DNA from: Acidimicrobiaceae bacterium
GTDB taxonomy: Bacteria; Actinomycetota; Acidimicrobiia; Acidimicrobiales; RAAP-2
Direction of reading: 5' to 3'
Length of the DNA: 55,933 nucleotides
NCBI GenBank assembly: GCA_003162475.1
Contig: PMOI01000022.1
Location: 1-55,933, forward strand
Shown: positions 1-9,933 of the stretch, piece by piece
Layout: each line of letters starts with the position of its first letter
How positions within the stretch are numbered: the first letter of the stretch is position 1
The notes under the pieces: generated by a model
What the model was told of the DNA's origin: nothing
The model's database searches: none
What the model saw: only the letters and a program-made list of their open reading frames with translations
Program-made: the position numbers and the translations under genes

Positions 1-1494
1 GCCGTGATACTCGGGCCACGCGGGCTTACTCTGGTAGCCCGAGTAGTTGTACTGCGACCAACTCGTGACCTGGTTTCCACCCGTCGCCAGGTGCAGGTCG
101 TTCGCGAGGGGCGTGAGCCCCGGCACCGTCGAGAGAAGGCCGAGCAACGCAACGACGCACGAGGCGCCAATGACGCGACCCACTCTGCGCTCGGAATCAC
201 CCACCTCGTCGAGGACGAGCGCTGGGGACTCAAGAGCTTCGCTGTCGACGGGCTCGCGCGCGACGTTGTCGGCGAGATCGCCCACGTGCTCGATGTTGTC
301 ACCCTCGATGAAAAATGATGCGAGGCGCGCGCGCGATGGAATCCGCGAGGCCCAACGCCACGCGACGTACCCCGCCAACCATCCGACACTCAGATGAATG
401 GTGATGAACCAAAACGGAATGAGACGTTGGTTCCATATGGCGCTCTGGGGATCGAGTACGAAGGCCCAAAAGGAGAGCACCGTCAACGTGGCGAGCACCA
501 TGCCGAGACGGTCGCGCACGATGAAGGCCACGATGATGGCGACCGCGCTGAGAACGATGACCCAGCGATCGCCGGCCGCTCCCCCCGTGGCGTTGAACCA
601 TCCCAGCGTGGAGAAGACCTCGTGCAAGTTGGAAACGGGCACGTTCGTGTAACCCAACGAGTCCGAGAGCGACTGAGTGGTCGCGAAGGGCAGGAGCCAC
701 CACGCGGAGAGCCCGAAGGAGATGAGGCCGGCACCGATCACGAAACGAACTGGTCGCGCGTAGTCGCCTCGGGCGTGCTCGTGAGAAAGCGGCTGCTCGC
801 GCGGATCGCCAATGCCTCGACGATGGAGGAGTTCGAAGACCATGAGCACGGCGATCGCCCCGAGACTGAAGAGCCAGGGGAGGACGTGCGACGCCAACGT
901 GGCGCTCAGCGCCATTGCCGCGAGCCAGTAGCCGCGCCCAGTTCGAACGCCACGGGCGAAGAGCCCGATCGTCAGCAGTGCCAAGGCCAGGGATAGCGAG
1001 AAGGCGTACTCGCCGGCCATCGTGGAGAAGAGGTTCCCGCCGTCGATGGTGAAGGTCGCGTCAAAGAGGAAGGGCAACGTCGCGAGCGCGAGGGCGACGG
1101 GAATGGGCCGCGGTGCGCGAAAGAGTCGGCCCATGGTGTACGCGGTGATTGGCATCAGCACCGAACCGAGGATCGTCGCGAGTTTGATCGCGACGGCGAA
1201 TCCGATGACGTAACTCCCGAAGGTCGCGAGTACGTCGGGTAGGACGAAGTAGTAGGTGTAGGCGGGCAGGCCACCTAGCCACCCGGGATACCACGGGGTG
1301 AAATTGAAGAGATTGCCCGTCGTCTTCAGGTACGCCGGCAGCGCGACGTGTGAGCCCGTGTCACCTCCGGTGATGAGCGTCGAAGAGACGAGAAGTTGGG
1401 GGTGCAGTTCCAAGATCGTGACGAAGATGACCACGAAGACGAACAACGCGTCGATGGCCCCTAGAGGCGTAAATAAACCTCGAAAGCGGCGCAT
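1..1494 (-). CDS. Polytopic membrane protein, GT-C/PTPS-related type (partial, 3' end cut by window edge)
   Basis: An open frame of 498 codons runs from an ATG at 1494 off the left edge with no stop, so only the N-terminal part is seen. It opens with basic residues and a hydrophobic helix (residues about 11-32), then a loop with GGDTGSH (about residues 47-53), then many hydrophobic segments separated by short loops. The acidic/His loop after the first helix and an AGEYAFSLSLALALL helix recall the membrane domain named PTPS-related and GT-C glycosyltransferases, which use lipid-linked sugars outside the membrane. That assignment is by resemblance only. The ATG overlaps the stop of the upstream CPBP gene by four bases (ATGA), which supports the start and indicates one operon. 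Neighbouring glycan genes suggest a role in envelope sugar transfer. Confidence 0.72.
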   Translation of the reverse strand, partial: MRRFRGLFTPLGAIDALFVFVVIFVTILELHPQLLVSSTLITGGDTGSHVALPAYLKTTGNLFNFTPWYPGWLGGLPAYTYYFVLPDVLATFGSYVIGFAVAIKLATILGSVLMPITAYTMGRLFRAPRPIPVALALATLPFLFDATFTIDGGNLFSTMAGEYAFSLSLALALLTIGLFARGVRTGRGYWLAAMALSATLASHVLPWLFSLGAIAVLMVFELLHRRGIGDPREQPLSHEHARGDYARPVRFVIGAGLISFGLSAWWLLPFATTQSLSDSLGYTNVPVSNLHEVFSTLGWFNATGGAAGDRWVIVLSAVAIIVAFIVRDRLGMVLATLTVLSFWAFVLDPQSAIWNQRLIPFWFITIHLSVGWLAGYVAWRWASRIPSRARLASFFIEGDNIEHVGDLADNVAREPVDSEALESPALVLDEVGDSERRVGRVIGASCVVALLGLLSTVPGLTPLANDLHLATGGNQVTSWSQYNYSGYQSKPAWPEYHG

Positions 1495-2243
1495 CAGTGG
1501 CCCGCGCGCTGGGCGATGACGGCCACCAGCGCGACCGCGTTGAACGACGCGTGCGTGAGAAAGCTCGGCACCAAGCGTTTCGTGCGGTGAACTATCAGCG
1601 CGAGCACGACGCCGAAGGCCGCGAGACCGACGAACTGCAACGCCTCACCGTGAGCCAGTCCGAAGAGGCACGCGCTCACGACGACGCCCAGCGTGACGGC
1701 CACTCGCGTCGACACGCCCGTCATGCCCTCGGCGATCGCACGAAAGATGACCCCTCGAAAGAGCCACTCTTCAAAGAACGGCGCGAACAGCGTGGTCATG
1801 ATGGCAATCAACACGAACCCGGGACCGTTCGTGGCCTTGAAGAGATGATTGACGGGATGGTTCAGGCTCTTGAAGTGAAAGGGCGCGTAGGCCAGATCGA
1901 TGATGAGCTGACACGCGACGCCCACGACGACGTAAACGAGGTCGCTCCAGCGCGGTCGCCACTGATCGGGTAGGGCTCGTAAGTGACCTTCGCGATAGGC
2001 GTAGAAGATCGCCGCGGCGAAGCCCACCCAGAGGCCCAAGAGGCTGAGCGCGTTCGACCACCACGGCGGATTGGCCGCCTTACTCAGCGCGGTCATGCCT
2101 CCGGGGTAGTGCGTAACGGCGACGCCCAACGTGTTCAAGAGCAACGCGACGATCTGGCCGGCTAAGAATCCAATAAAGCTCGCGACCAGAATCGGAACGA
2201 CGCGAGGTCGATCCGCCTGTATTTCAATGGTCGAAGAACTCAA
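1494..2243 (-). CDS. CPBP family intramembrane glutamic protease
   Basis: 249-residue polytopic membrane protein with the CPBP (CAAX protease/bacteriocin-processing, PF02517) signature: FFEEWLFRG (EExxxR), then FGLAHG, then HASFNAVAL (HxxxN) near the C-terminus. These carry the glutamate and histidine residues used by intramembrane glutamic proteases such as Rce1. The natural substrate cannot be told from sequence. The start is TTG, preceded in frame by a stop only four codons upstream, so no longer form is possible. The gene is followed with an ATGA overlap by the partial membrane protein and diverges from ftsH across about 75 bp. Family call is firm; function is not known. Confidence 0.9.
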   Translation of the reverse strand: MSSSTIEIQADRPRVVPILVASFIGFLAGQIVALLLNTLGVAVTHYPGGMTALSKAANPPWWSNALSLLGLWVGFAAAIFYAYREGHLRALPDQWRPRWSDLVYVVVGVACQLIIDLAYAPFHFKSLNHPVNHLFKATNGPGFVLIAIMTTLFAPFFEEWLFRGVIFRAIAEGMTGVSTRVAVTLGVVVSACLFGLAHGEALQFVGLAAFGVVLALIVHRTKRLVPSFLTHASFNAVALVAVIAQRAGH

Positions 2244-2305
2244 AGGTGTTCCGCTTTCATCTCGAGGTTTTGCACAGGGCGAGTCCAGTTGTCGCTGGTG
2301 ACCTC

Positions 2306-2317
2306 TAGATTAGATAA
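2306..2317 (+). promoter_or_regulatory. Leaderless-type -10 element of ftsH
   Basis: TAGATT at 2306-2311, six bases, then the GTG start at 2318. No Shine-Dalgarno is present. The spacing puts the transcription start on the G of the start codon. Confidence 0.6.
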
Positions 2318-4354
2318 GTGGCTGACGCACCAACCGATCCAAGCAATCAAAACGGTTTAAAGAAATTTCTACCGGGCGGTGAGAAGCCCATGGCGCCCCA
2401 AGTGCGTCGGCGCATCGTCACGATCGCGATCGTGGCGTTCGTCCTGGGCGTCCTGGTCATTCCCAACCTCTTTTCCAACAAAACCGTCAAAACCGTCGCG
2501 TACTCGGCGTTGATTCAAGACGCTAAATCGCACAAAGTGCTTTCGGCCGTTATCTCGACCTCCACGGGCATCATCACCGGTCAGTTGAGTAACGGGACCA
2601 ACTACACCTCGAACGGCCCAGTACCCGCGCTCTCGAACGAAGTGTCCACGCTCAGTGGCAACAACGTGCAAGTCACCTTCGCGACGCCCTCGAGCCTGGC
2701 CAGTTTGCTGCTGCCCTACCTCATCTGGATACTGATCTTTGGGGCGTTCATGTTCTACGTGAGTCGTCAGGCGCGAGGACAGATGAACGGCATGATGTCC
2801 GTTGGTCGTTCGAAGGCGAAGCAGTTCAACGAGGACCATCCGAAGACCACGTTCGCCGACGTGGCTGGCTACCTCGGGGTGAAACAGGAGATCAGCGAAG
2901 TCGTCGAGTTTTTGAAGAACCCGATGCGCTATCAGAATATCGGCGCCCGGATTCCTAAGGGAATCTTGCTCGTCGGTCCCCCGGGCACCGGCAAGACCAT
3001 GCTCGCGCGCGCCGTCGCCGGCGAAGCCGGCGTCCCCTTCTTCTCGGTCTCGGGTTCGGACTTCATGGAGATGTTCGTCGGCGTAGGCGCGAGTCGCGTG
3101 CGTGACCTCTTCGCGACCGCGCGCAAGCAGTCGCCGGCCATTGTCTTCGTAGACGAGATCGACTCCATCGGACGTAAGCGCGGCGCGGGACTTGGCGGCG
3201 GTCACGACGAGCGCGAACAGACCCTTAATCAGATGCTGAGTGAGATGGACGGATTCGAGCCCACCGAAGGCGTCGTCGTCATCGCCGCGACGAACCGCCC
3301 GGACGTGTTGGACCCGGCGCTCCTTCGTCCCGGTCGCTTCGACCGACAGATCGTCGTTCCCTTGCCCGACCTCGAAGAACGTCTGCCGATCCTCGAAGTG
3401 CACTCCAAGGGAAAACCACTGGACCCGTCGGTGGACATGAACATCGTGGCGCGCGGTACACCCGGCATGAGTGGCGCGGACTTGGCGAACCTCGTCAATG
3501 AAGCGGCCCTGCACGCGGTGCGACGCAACTCAACGACCATTGGAATGGAAGACTTCGAGTCTTCACGCGACCGCGTCTTGATGGGTCAAGAGCGCGACAC
3601 CATGGTCCTCCAGGACGACGAGCGCGAGCGCATTGCCTTTCACGAGAGTGGTCACGCGCTCCTCGCCTACGTGCTCGACAAGACCGATCCCCTGCACAAG
3701 ATCACGATCATCCCTCGTGGCATGGCGCTGGGCGTGACGATGACGCTGCCTGAAGAGGATCGCCACATCATGTCGCGCCAACATCTTGAAGACTCCCTCT
3801 GCATGCGCATGGGGGGACGCGTCGCGGAACTCCTGGTCTACGGCGATCTCTCCACCGGGGCCGCGGACGACCTTCAGCGCAACACCGAGCTCGCCCGCCG
3901 CATGGTGCGCGAGTGGGGCATGTCCAAGGAGATCGGCCCCATGGCGTGGGGCTCGAACAACCAGGTGTTCTTGGGCGAAGACCTGATGCACACGCGTGAC
4001 TACTCCGATCACACGTCCAAGGTCATCGACGATGAGATCGAGCGCATCCTTCGCGAGCAAGAGTCGAGGGCCATTGAGGTGCTCACCTTGCACCGTCGTG
4101 GCCTCGAGTCGTTGACGAGGGCGCTACTCGAGCACGAGACCATCGACGGCGCCGACGCGGCACGTCTGATCGACGAAGCGAACGGCGAGCCCGTTCACCC
4201 CGAGGGCACGAAGACCGTCAGTGCCTTGAGTGGTGTGGGCAAGTCGGCGGCCAAGAAGGAAGTGACGCCCGTTGCCCCGGCCGCGGCGTCACCAGCGGCG
4301 CCCGCTGCTCCCGCGACGCCGACCTGGCAGCCGCCGACGCTACCTGCCGTCTAG
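2318..4354 (+). CDS. ftsH: ATP-dependent zinc metalloprotease FtsH
   Basis: 678 residues. FtsH is a hexameric membrane-anchored AAA+ protease that degrades misfolded membrane proteins and selected regulators. Order of parts: cytosolic N-terminus, a first membrane helix (about residues 30-49), an extracytoplasmic domain, a second helix (about 127-149), the AAA+ domain with Walker A GPPGTGKT at 220-227, Walker B IVFVDEID and the second region of homology with RPGRFDRQ, then the M41 protease with HESGH at 442-446 and the TGAADDL stretch that holds the third zinc ligand. The tail is Ala/Pro-rich low complexity, as in many actinobacterial FtsH. The start is GTG, chosen because the -10 lies six bases upstream. 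The 3' end overlaps the convergent DUF5719 gene by 15 bp. Confidence 0.98.
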   Translation: MADAPTDPSNQNGLKKFLPGGEKPMAPQVRRRIVTIAIVAFVLGVLVIPNLFSNKTVKTVAYSALIQDAKSHKVLSAVISTSTGIITGQLSNGTNYTSNGPVPALSNEVSTLSGNNVQVTFATPSSLASLLLPYLIWILIFGAFMFYVSRQARGQMNGMMSVGRSKAKQFNEDHPKTTFADVAGYLGVKQEISEVVEFLKNPMRYQNIGARIPKGILLVGPPGTGKTMLARAVAGEAGVPFFSVSGSDFMEMFVGVGASRVRDLFATARKQSPAIVFVDEIDSIGRKRGAGLGGGHDEREQTLNQMLSEMDGFEPTEGVVVIAATNRPDVLDPALLRPGRFDRQIVVPLPDLEERLPILEVHSKGKPLDPSVDMNIVARGTPGMSGADLANLVNEAALHAVRRNSTTIGMEDFESSRDRVLMGQERDTMVLQDDERERIAFHESGHALLAYVLDKTDPLHKITIIPRGMALGVTMTLPEEDRHIMSRQHLEDSLCMRMGGRVAELLVYGDLSTGAADDLQRNTELARRMVREWGMSKEIGPMAWGSNNQVFLGEDLMHTRDYSDHTSKVIDDEIERILREQESRAIEVLTLHRRGLESLTRALLEHETIDGADAARLIDEANGEPVHPEGTKTVSALSGVGKSAAKKEVTPVAPAAASPAAPAAPATPTWQPPTLPAV

Positions 4355-5707
4355 CGGCGTCACCACGTTCACGCCCTTCGGGCGGCTGGGCATCGTCATC
4401 GACACCACCAACGTAGGACTCGACGCCGTGATGAGTACGGCGTCGTGCGTCGTCGCAATCGAGGGAATCAACGACGCAAGTGTTTCAGTCGCGCCCCCGG
4501 CGAGCTTGACGCCACTCGTGCCCGTGACGATGCTGGGTGTGGCCGCGTTGAACAGTGAGGTCTTCAGCGTGATCGTACGCGTCGAGGTGTTGGTCAACGT
4601 CGCGGCGTCGAAGCCCAGACCCGTGAAGTCGCGAACGAGAAACGCGTCGCTCGGCGTCTGCGGCGAGGACAGGGCGATCGAGACGCCCGTGCCCGTCGCG
4701 AGCGACGTGACGACGCGCACGTTTGAATGGACTGTCACGTTCGCGTAACCGGAGGCGGGAATCGCGGGATTCGGCGTGATGACGATGACCCCCGTGCTGA
4801 AGGGTGACACGCTGAGCGTCTGGGGTGTGACGGTGTACGGACTGAGGGCGACGTTCACCGTGACCTCGGCCGCGAAGTCGCTCGGATTGGCCACGCGGAT
4901 CTCTGCCGTGGCCGACTGCGCCGTGGTGACGTTCGGGAACCAGGACTCGTTCGACGCGTCGCTGACACCCTGTTCAAATGAGACCGTGCCGGCGGAACTC
5001 TCGACGCCGACGATCTCGAGTGAGCCGCGTAGTACCTTGACACTCACGCCGACGTTGGACGTGTTGACAACTTGCTTACCCAGGTTGATCTCGGCCTGGG
5101 TGTGCGCGGGGACACTGATCCCCTGAAAGGACGCCGGCGCGTAGAAGCCCGCGGCCGTGTAGATCGAGGCGTTCAACACGGCTGCCGTGGCGGTGGGGTT
5201 GTACACGCTCAAGTACGCGCTCGACCCCACGAGGGTGTTGAAGCCCGTCGCGTACCAGCGCGTGACGCCCGACGCGCTGCAGGGAACTTCGGTCCGGTTG
5301 GTGCCCGCGATCTCTTCGCCGACGACGCCGCCGCCGCTGATCTGGACCGCGACGCCGTAGTTTTCGCCCGCGGCACCCTTGTCGACGACACTCGGATCAA
5401 TGGACTGCGCCGCGTGCGCGGCCAGTTCAATCGAGCCGTGGTACGTGTTGCCCTTGTCGGAGACGACGCTCACGCTGAGACTTCGACTCGCCGAGGACGT
5501 GTTGAAGAACGTCACGCGTCCCGGCGCGCCGCTCGCGCTCGATATGCCCGTGCAGTAGAGCGCGGTCGACTCCGCGTCCAACGAAACCGTGAGACCGCTC
5601 GGTAGATCGGAGGGGTTGGTGGGGTGACGCAGCGACGTCACGACCCCCGTCGCGACGAGGAGCACGAGTACGACGAGAAAGACCGGGACACGGCGCAACT
5701 TAAACAT
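4340..5707 (-). CDS. DUF5719-type anchored extracytoplasmic protein
   Basis: 455 residues: a short basic N-terminus, one hydrophobic helix (VFLVVLVLLVATGVVTSL), then a long Thr/Ser/Val-rich, probably all-beta region outside the cell. A longer frame exists, but the ATG at 5707 is preferred because it overlaps the stop of the upstream GT2 gene by eight bases and is followed at once by the membrane anchor. In actinobacteria a DUF5719 protein often follows a large GT2/membrane glycosyltransferase, as here; the family name rests on this context and the overall architecture. The role is unknown. Co-transcription suggests it assists the GT2 protein or its glycan product. Its 3' end overlaps ftsH. 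Confidence 0.7.
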   Translation of the reverse strand: MFKLRRVPVFLVVLVLLVATGVVTSLRHPTNPSDLPSGLTVSLDAESTALYCTGISSASGAPGRVTFFNTSSASRSLSVSVVSDKGNTYHGSIELAAHAAQSIDPSVVDKGAAGENYGVAVQISGGGVVGEEIAGTNRTEVPCSASGVTRWYATGFNTLVGSSAYLSVYNPTATAAVLNASIYTAAGFYAPASFQGISVPAHTQAEINLGKQVVNTSNVGVSVKVLRGSLEIVGVESSAGTVSFEQGVSDASNESWFPNVTTAQSATAEIRVANPSDFAAEVTVNVALSPYTVTPQTLSVSPFSTGVIVITPNPAIPASGYANVTVHSNVRVVTSLATGTGVSIALSSPQTPSDAFLVRDFTGLGFDAATLTNTSTRTITLKTSLFNAATPSIVTGTSGVKLAGGATETLASLIPSIATTHDAVLITASSPTLVVSMTMPSRPKGVNVVTPLDGR

Positions 5708-8700
5708 CGCTCTCCTTCGTAAGCCGGGCCGTGACCACGCGACGACGTCCGGTGAAGAGCCACTCGAGACGGTGCACCCAACCAAAGCCGAGCCAAACGA
5801 TCCCCCACATGCCCAGGGTGAATAAGGCGATGAGCCCGTTCAGGGGGAACTGGTGCAGGACGATCGTGCCCACGGGGCTCGAGGGTGCCGGCGCGACCTC
5901 GTAGAAGGGCGTCCAGCTGCCCAACGTCGACCGAGCGGCGGCCTTGCCGTTGACGTCGAGCGCGAAGGCACCCGCGGGCGCGAGCCCGGCCACGACGGTC
6001 GAACCCGCGGTCAGAGGACCCGAGAATGACGATGAACTAAAGATCGGCGAGAGTGTCGTGGCACCGGGATTGGTCGCGGCGACGATGCCGTGAAAGAGCG
6101 AGTTCGAGAACACCTCGACCGAGGACGTCTGCAGGTTCAGCGAGAGGTCGCTCTGATTGTTGAGCGCGGTGAGAAGCACGCCCGGCGCGCGATGCAACGG
6201 AACGTTCTGGACGCCGGCGAGTTCGGGCGCCGACGAGTTCATCACGACGATGGTCGAGATGCCCGCGGGCGCGAGGAGTTCACCCAGGCGCACGGTGTGG
6301 CCGGCGAGGGCGCTCTGGACGGCTTGCATGATGACGTCACTCGTGCCCGAGTCGGGCGAGTTGAAGAGTGTTGCACCGCCCGGCAGTCCGTTCATGGACG
6401 TCGCCGCTTCGAGACCGGGCGCCACCGACCAACCCGCAAGGGGCACGACGGAGGGGTCGCCGAGCCACAAGACGCGATACCCGCCGGCCGTCGAGGGCGC
6501 CAGGGCGGAGAGCGACTCCGCCACGCTCGTCGTGGGAAGGTCGAAACGACCGCTACCGAAGTTGGCGAGGAACGGCAAGGTGGCCACCAGCAGTGTCGCG
6601 ACCGACAGGCCCGCCGCGAACTGGCGCCAGCCGAAGCCCGCGTCGCGAAGATCGTGTTCGAGGGCCGCGATACCGAGCCCGATCAACGTCGCGAGCATTA
6701 CCGCGTACAGCGCCAACAACACGTCGAGATCGGGCGCGAAGGACCCTAGCCAATGGCGTGAGACGAGCGCCGTGAGCACCAGGGTCAAAGCGGCGATCAC
6801 GACCACCTTCGACGCGATGAGGCGTCGCTCGCCCTTGCAGAGCACCAGAGCGAAGAGGGCCGCTAGGGGTAAGAGCCAACCCCACCACGAAGTTCCGAAC
6901 GTGCCGTCGACGTCACGCAGGAGAAAACTGAACGAAGGCACCGACCAGGGTCCGCGCGAGAGTCCGAAGATCTCGAGGGCGCGCCGCCCGGCGAAGATGA
7001 CGTTGATGGTCATCGGCAGAAGGAAGATGGCGACGTTCAGGACGAGCGCGCCGAGGAACCGGAACGATCCGCGATAGGACCTCTCGGGGTCGGGCTCGAA
7101 GAGTCGAGCCACGACTACGCCCACGACGACGAGCGCGACCACGATGAGCGTGGCCGGCGCCATGGCCGACACGATCGCGATCAGCATGATGAGGACCATG
7201 CGCTGGCCGGACTCGCTCGTGCGCCAGCCCCGATGGCCGAAGGGCACCGGCTCGCTGTAGGAAACGGGTCGAAAACCCGGCACGTCCATCAGCGCGAGTA
7301 TTCGCCGCACGATGTAGGGCAGGCCCGCCACCACCACCAGCACGTCGACGCGTCCCTGACTGATCATGTTGACGCCCAGGGGCATCGCGATGTAGGCGAA
7401 GGCGGCGAAGATGCGCGCGCGATTCGACGCGCTGTCCTTCAGGAGTCGACTGACACCCATGGCCCCGATGGGCACCGCGAGGATCAACGCCAAGCGTGGC
7501 AACACGCCCATGCGTCCAAAGACGAACGTACCCGCGAAGGCCAGAACCCCGTAACCCGGCATGCCCGGCGCGCCCGAGCCCACACCGTTGGACGACCACG
7601 ACGCGAAGAAGTGACGCCACGTCGACCACCACGAGTCGAGGGGCGCCAGACGACCCACCAACGGCAGGTGGGTCGCGACGAGATTTCTCGATCCGATGAG
7701 CCACAACAACGCGACGACGGAAACCACCGCGGCTTGGGATCGAAATGATGTCATGAAGCGCGACGGACGCGTTCGAAGCTCGAGCAGTCCGCTCTCGGCG
7801 ATCTCGTCGAACTCCTCATCCTCGGAGAAGGCCGCCGCGAAACCCACACCGGCCGCTTCGGTTTCGTCGAGGGGCTCGATCGTCTCTTCGGGGGGCAAGA
7901 TACCTCGCGCCTTGTCGTAGCCCTCGCGCAGCAACGTCACGAAGAACAGCTTCAGGCGACTGGCGCCGCCGACCTGGAGACGGTGTAGTTCCGCGTCGGA
8001 CAGGACGCGCAACCTGTGCAGTTGGCGACGACGTTGGCGAACGCGTCGGCGCTGTTTGATCAGCCAACGCCACGATCCAACGATGGCCCCCGCGCGGTCG
8101 AGGTCTCTCCCGGCGAGCGAGAGCCCGACTTCGAAGATATCGATGATGAAGAGCGCGATCAGCGTCCACACCATCTGTCGTCGTCCCCAGCCCGTCGCGA
8201 CGACGAGGAGTTGGTGGCGGCGTTGGAGATCTTGGCGACTGGCCCGTCGTGTGCCGATCGCCGTCACGGCCCGTTCACCCGTGGCGATGGTTTCACGGTG
8301 GGCCACCTTGGCCAAGGGCGCCACCACGATGCGCGCGCCCGCCACCTGGGCGCGCCAGCAGAGGTCGAGATCCTCGCCGAGCAGCGTGATCAGTGGGTCG
8401 AAACCACGCAGCGTCGTGAAGAGGTCCGCGCGAACGAGGGTGACGCCACCGGGCGCCACGAAGACGTCGCGCTCGAGGTCTTGTTGGCCGTGGTCGATCT
8501 CGCCGAGTTCCACGCGCTCGCGCACGACGCCGAATCGGTCACAGGTCTGGCCGGCGTGCAAGAGGACGAGGGGGTCTTCGTAGGCCACGACCTTGGGCGT
8601 GACGATGCTGGCGTTCGTGCGGTACGCCGCCTCCACCATGAGTTGCACCGCGTCGGGTTCGAGACGCACGTCGTCGTGACAGAAGAGGAAGAAGGCCGAG

Positions 8701-8951
8701 CCTTCGACCATGAGCGCCGCCTCGTTGCACGCGGCGCCGAATCCTCGATTTTCCTCGAGCGCGCGAACGAAGGCGTTGGGCGCGACCGCGGCGACCCGCT
8801 CGGGGACGTGCAGAGCATCCCCGTTCGCCACAACGAGCAGGCTCAGTTCCTCATAGTTCTGGGCCGCCAAGGAAGCCGCGGTGGCTTCGAGGCCCGGCCC
8901 GGAACCGGTGGTAACGATGACGGCGACAACGGCCGGGGCACGAGAGTCCAT
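5700..8951 (-). CDS. Large GT2 glycosyltransferase fused to a polytopic membrane domain
   Basis: 1083 residues. The N-terminal 240 or so form a GT-A fold family 2 glycosyltransferase: VVAVIVTTGSGPGLEATAAS, LSLLVVANGD, the acidic FCHDDVRLEPDA (DxD-like) and GEDLDLCWRAQVAG. A membrane helix follows near residue 270, then a basic stretch (KQRRRVRQRRRQ), then from about residue 395 a C-terminal half with many hydrophobic segments typical of polyprenyl-phosphate-sugar-using membrane enzymes. It probably transfers a sugar to a cell-wall glycan; donor and acceptor cannot be read from sequence. The M. tuberculosis region with fbiA, fbiB, manB and wbbL has a comparable grouping of F420 and sugar genes. 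It has its own upstream gap from rmd and is followed by DUF5719 with an 8-bp overlap. Confidence 0.85.
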   Translation of the reverse strand: MDSRAPAVVAVIVTTGSGPGLEATAASLAAQNYEELSLLVVANGDALHVPERVAAVAPNAFVRALEENRGFGAACNEAALMVEGSAFFLFCHDDVRLEPDAVQLMVEAAYRTNASIVTPKVVAYEDPLVLLHAGQTCDRFGVVRERVELGEIDHGQQDLERDVFVAPGGVTLVRADLFTTLRGFDPLITLLGEDLDLCWRAQVAGARIVVAPLAKVAHRETIATGERAVTAIGTRRASRQDLQRRHQLLVVATGWGRRQMVWTLIALFIIDIFEVGLSLAGRDLDRAGAIVGSWRWLIKQRRRVRQRRRQLHRLRVLSDAELHRLQVGGASRLKLFFVTLLREGYDKARGILPPEETIEPLDETEAAGVGFAAAFSEDEEFDEIAESGLLELRTRPSRFMTSFRSQAAVVSVVALLWLIGSRNLVATHLPLVGRLAPLDSWWSTWRHFFASWSSNGVGSGAPGMPGYGVLAFAGTFVFGRMGVLPRLALILAVPIGAMGVSRLLKDSASNRARIFAAFAYIAMPLGVNMISQGRVDVLVVVAGLPYIVRRILALMDVPGFRPVSYSEPVPFGHRGWRTSESGQRMVLIMLIAIVSAMAPATLIVVALVVVGVVVARLFEPDPERSYRGSFRFLGALVLNVAIFLLPMTINVIFAGRRALEIFGLSRGPWSVPSFSFLLRDVDGTFGTSWWGWLLPLAALFALVLCKGERRLIASKVVVIAALTLVLTALVSRHWLGSFAPDLDVLLALYAVMLATLIGLGIAALEHDLRDAGFGWRQFAAGLSVATLLVATLPFLANFGSGRFDLPTTSVAESLSALAPSTAGGYRVLWLGDPSVVPLAGWSVAPGLEAATSMNGLPGGATLFNSPDSGTSDVIMQAVQSALAGHTVRLGELLAPAGISTIVVMNSSAPELAGVQNVPLHRAPGVLLTALNNQSDLSLNLQTSSVEVFSNSLFHGIVAATNPGATTLSPIFSSSSFSGPLTAGSTVVAGLAPAGAFALDVNGKAAARSTLGSWTPFYEVAPAPSSPVGTIVLHQFPLNGLIALFTLGMWGIVWLGFGWVHRLEWLFTGRRRVVTARLTKESDV

Positions 8952-8961
8952 CAGTCATACA

Positions 8962-8967
8962 AGGCTA
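8962..8967 (-). promoter_or_regulatory. Candidate -10 element for the GT2-DUF5719 pair
   Basis: TAGCCT on the minus strand, ten bases before the ATG at 8951. It would give a leader of only a few bases. No clear -35 is seen. Confidence 0.35.
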
Positions 8968-9036
8968 GTTGGCCCCCGTGAGCGATTTTGACGCCGAACC
9001 CGCGTTTATCCCTTGCCTTACGTGAAATCTCTCGAG

Positions 9037-9933
9037 CTATTTTCGCCGCGTCACGAGATCGTCGACGACGTCACTGAGCGAGACGTGCAGGGGAATCTGG
9101 GGTGACCAGCCCGTGGCGTCGTGCAACTTTTCATAGTTACCCCGAAAGACCGGCACGTCGTTCGGGCGAAGGAGCGTGGCGTCCACGACGAGTTTCGTCT
9201 CGGGCGCGAGTAGTCGCACGAGTTGGTTCGCAATATCGAGCAGCGCCACGTCGTGTCCCGAGGCGACGTTGTAGGTCTCACCCGCCACGCCGAGGTGCGC
9301 GAGCAGTCGATACGCACGAACGACGTCACGCACGTCACTGAAGTCACGCCGCGTCGAGAGATCACCAACGGGGATCTCCACGTCTCCTCGCTCGCGCGCG
9401 TCCAAGAGGCGTCCCACGAGTGCGGGCACGACGAAGGTGGACGCCTGGCCGGGGCCGAGATGGTTGAAGGGGCGTACGACGATGACGCGCTGCGCGCGGG
9501 CGCGAACGACGTCGTGCGCGACGCGCTCGGCTTCGACTTTGCTCGACGAGTAGGGGTTGGCGGGCGCGACGCGAAAGCTTTCGCGAATCGGTAAGTCGAC
9601 TTCACGGACGACGCCGTAGACCTCGGACGAACTGACAACGAGCGTTATCGAGCTCGGATCGGCCGCGAAGGCCGCGTCGAGCACACGTTGGGTGCCCACG
9701 ACGTTGACGCGAGTGAACTCGCTGGCGTGATCCCACGACTCGCCGACGTGGGTGAGGGCCGCGAGGTGGTAGATGACCTCGGGGCGAAACGCCTCGAAGA
9801 TCTCGCGCATGCTCTTCTCGTCGGTGACGTCACGTTCGCGGTCGATGCCTTCGACCTCGTCGCCGCTCGCGCGCAGGTGCGCGATCAAGTGCTTCCCCAC
9901 GAAACCCTGTGACCCAGTCACTAGCGCGCGCAT
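9037..9933 (-). CDS. rmd: GDP-4-dehydro-6-deoxy-D-mannose reductase-like SDR (Rmd type)
   Basis: 298 residues, extended short-chain dehydrogenase. The Rossmann glycine motif is GSQGFVGKH near the N-terminus; SSSEVYG and YSSSK supply the catalytic Ser/Tyr/Lys; RPFNHLGPGQ is typical of Rmd, which reduces GDP-4-keto-6-deoxy-D-mannose to GDP-D-rhamnose with NAD(P)H. A GDP-mannose 4,6-dehydratase is not in this window. A longer frame with 32 extra residues exists; the ATG at 9933 is chosen because it precedes the nucleotide-binding motif directly and overlaps the upstream stop (ATGA). It is the last gene of a five-gene coupled operon of glycosyltransferases. A nucleotidyltransferase at 15605-16630 could supply GDP-mannose. 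The exact sugar remains an inference. Confidence 0.78.
   Translation of the reverse strand: MRALVTGSQGFVGKHLIAHLRASGDEVEGIDRERDVTDEKSMREIFEAFRPEVIYHLAALTHVGESWDHASEFTRVNVVGTQRVLDAAFAADPSSITLVVSSSEVYGVVREVDLPIRESFRVAPANPYSSSKVEAERVAHDVVRARAQRVIVVRPFNHLGPGQASTFVVPALVGRLLDARERGDVEIPVGDLSTRRDFSDVRDVVRAYRLLAHLGVAGETYNVASGHDVALLDIANQLVRLLAPETKLVVDATLLRPNDVPVFRGNYEKLHDATGWSPQIPLHVSLSDVVDDLVTRRK

Noticed and set aside
2369..3514. 381-residue open frame antisense to ftsH
   Set aside because: It mirrors ftsH codons in a high-GC gene, has no recognisable domain and no promoter.
8016..8981. 321-residue plus-strand frame over the GT2 gene
   Set aside because: Runs opposite to the GT2 domain and has no family features; shadow frame.
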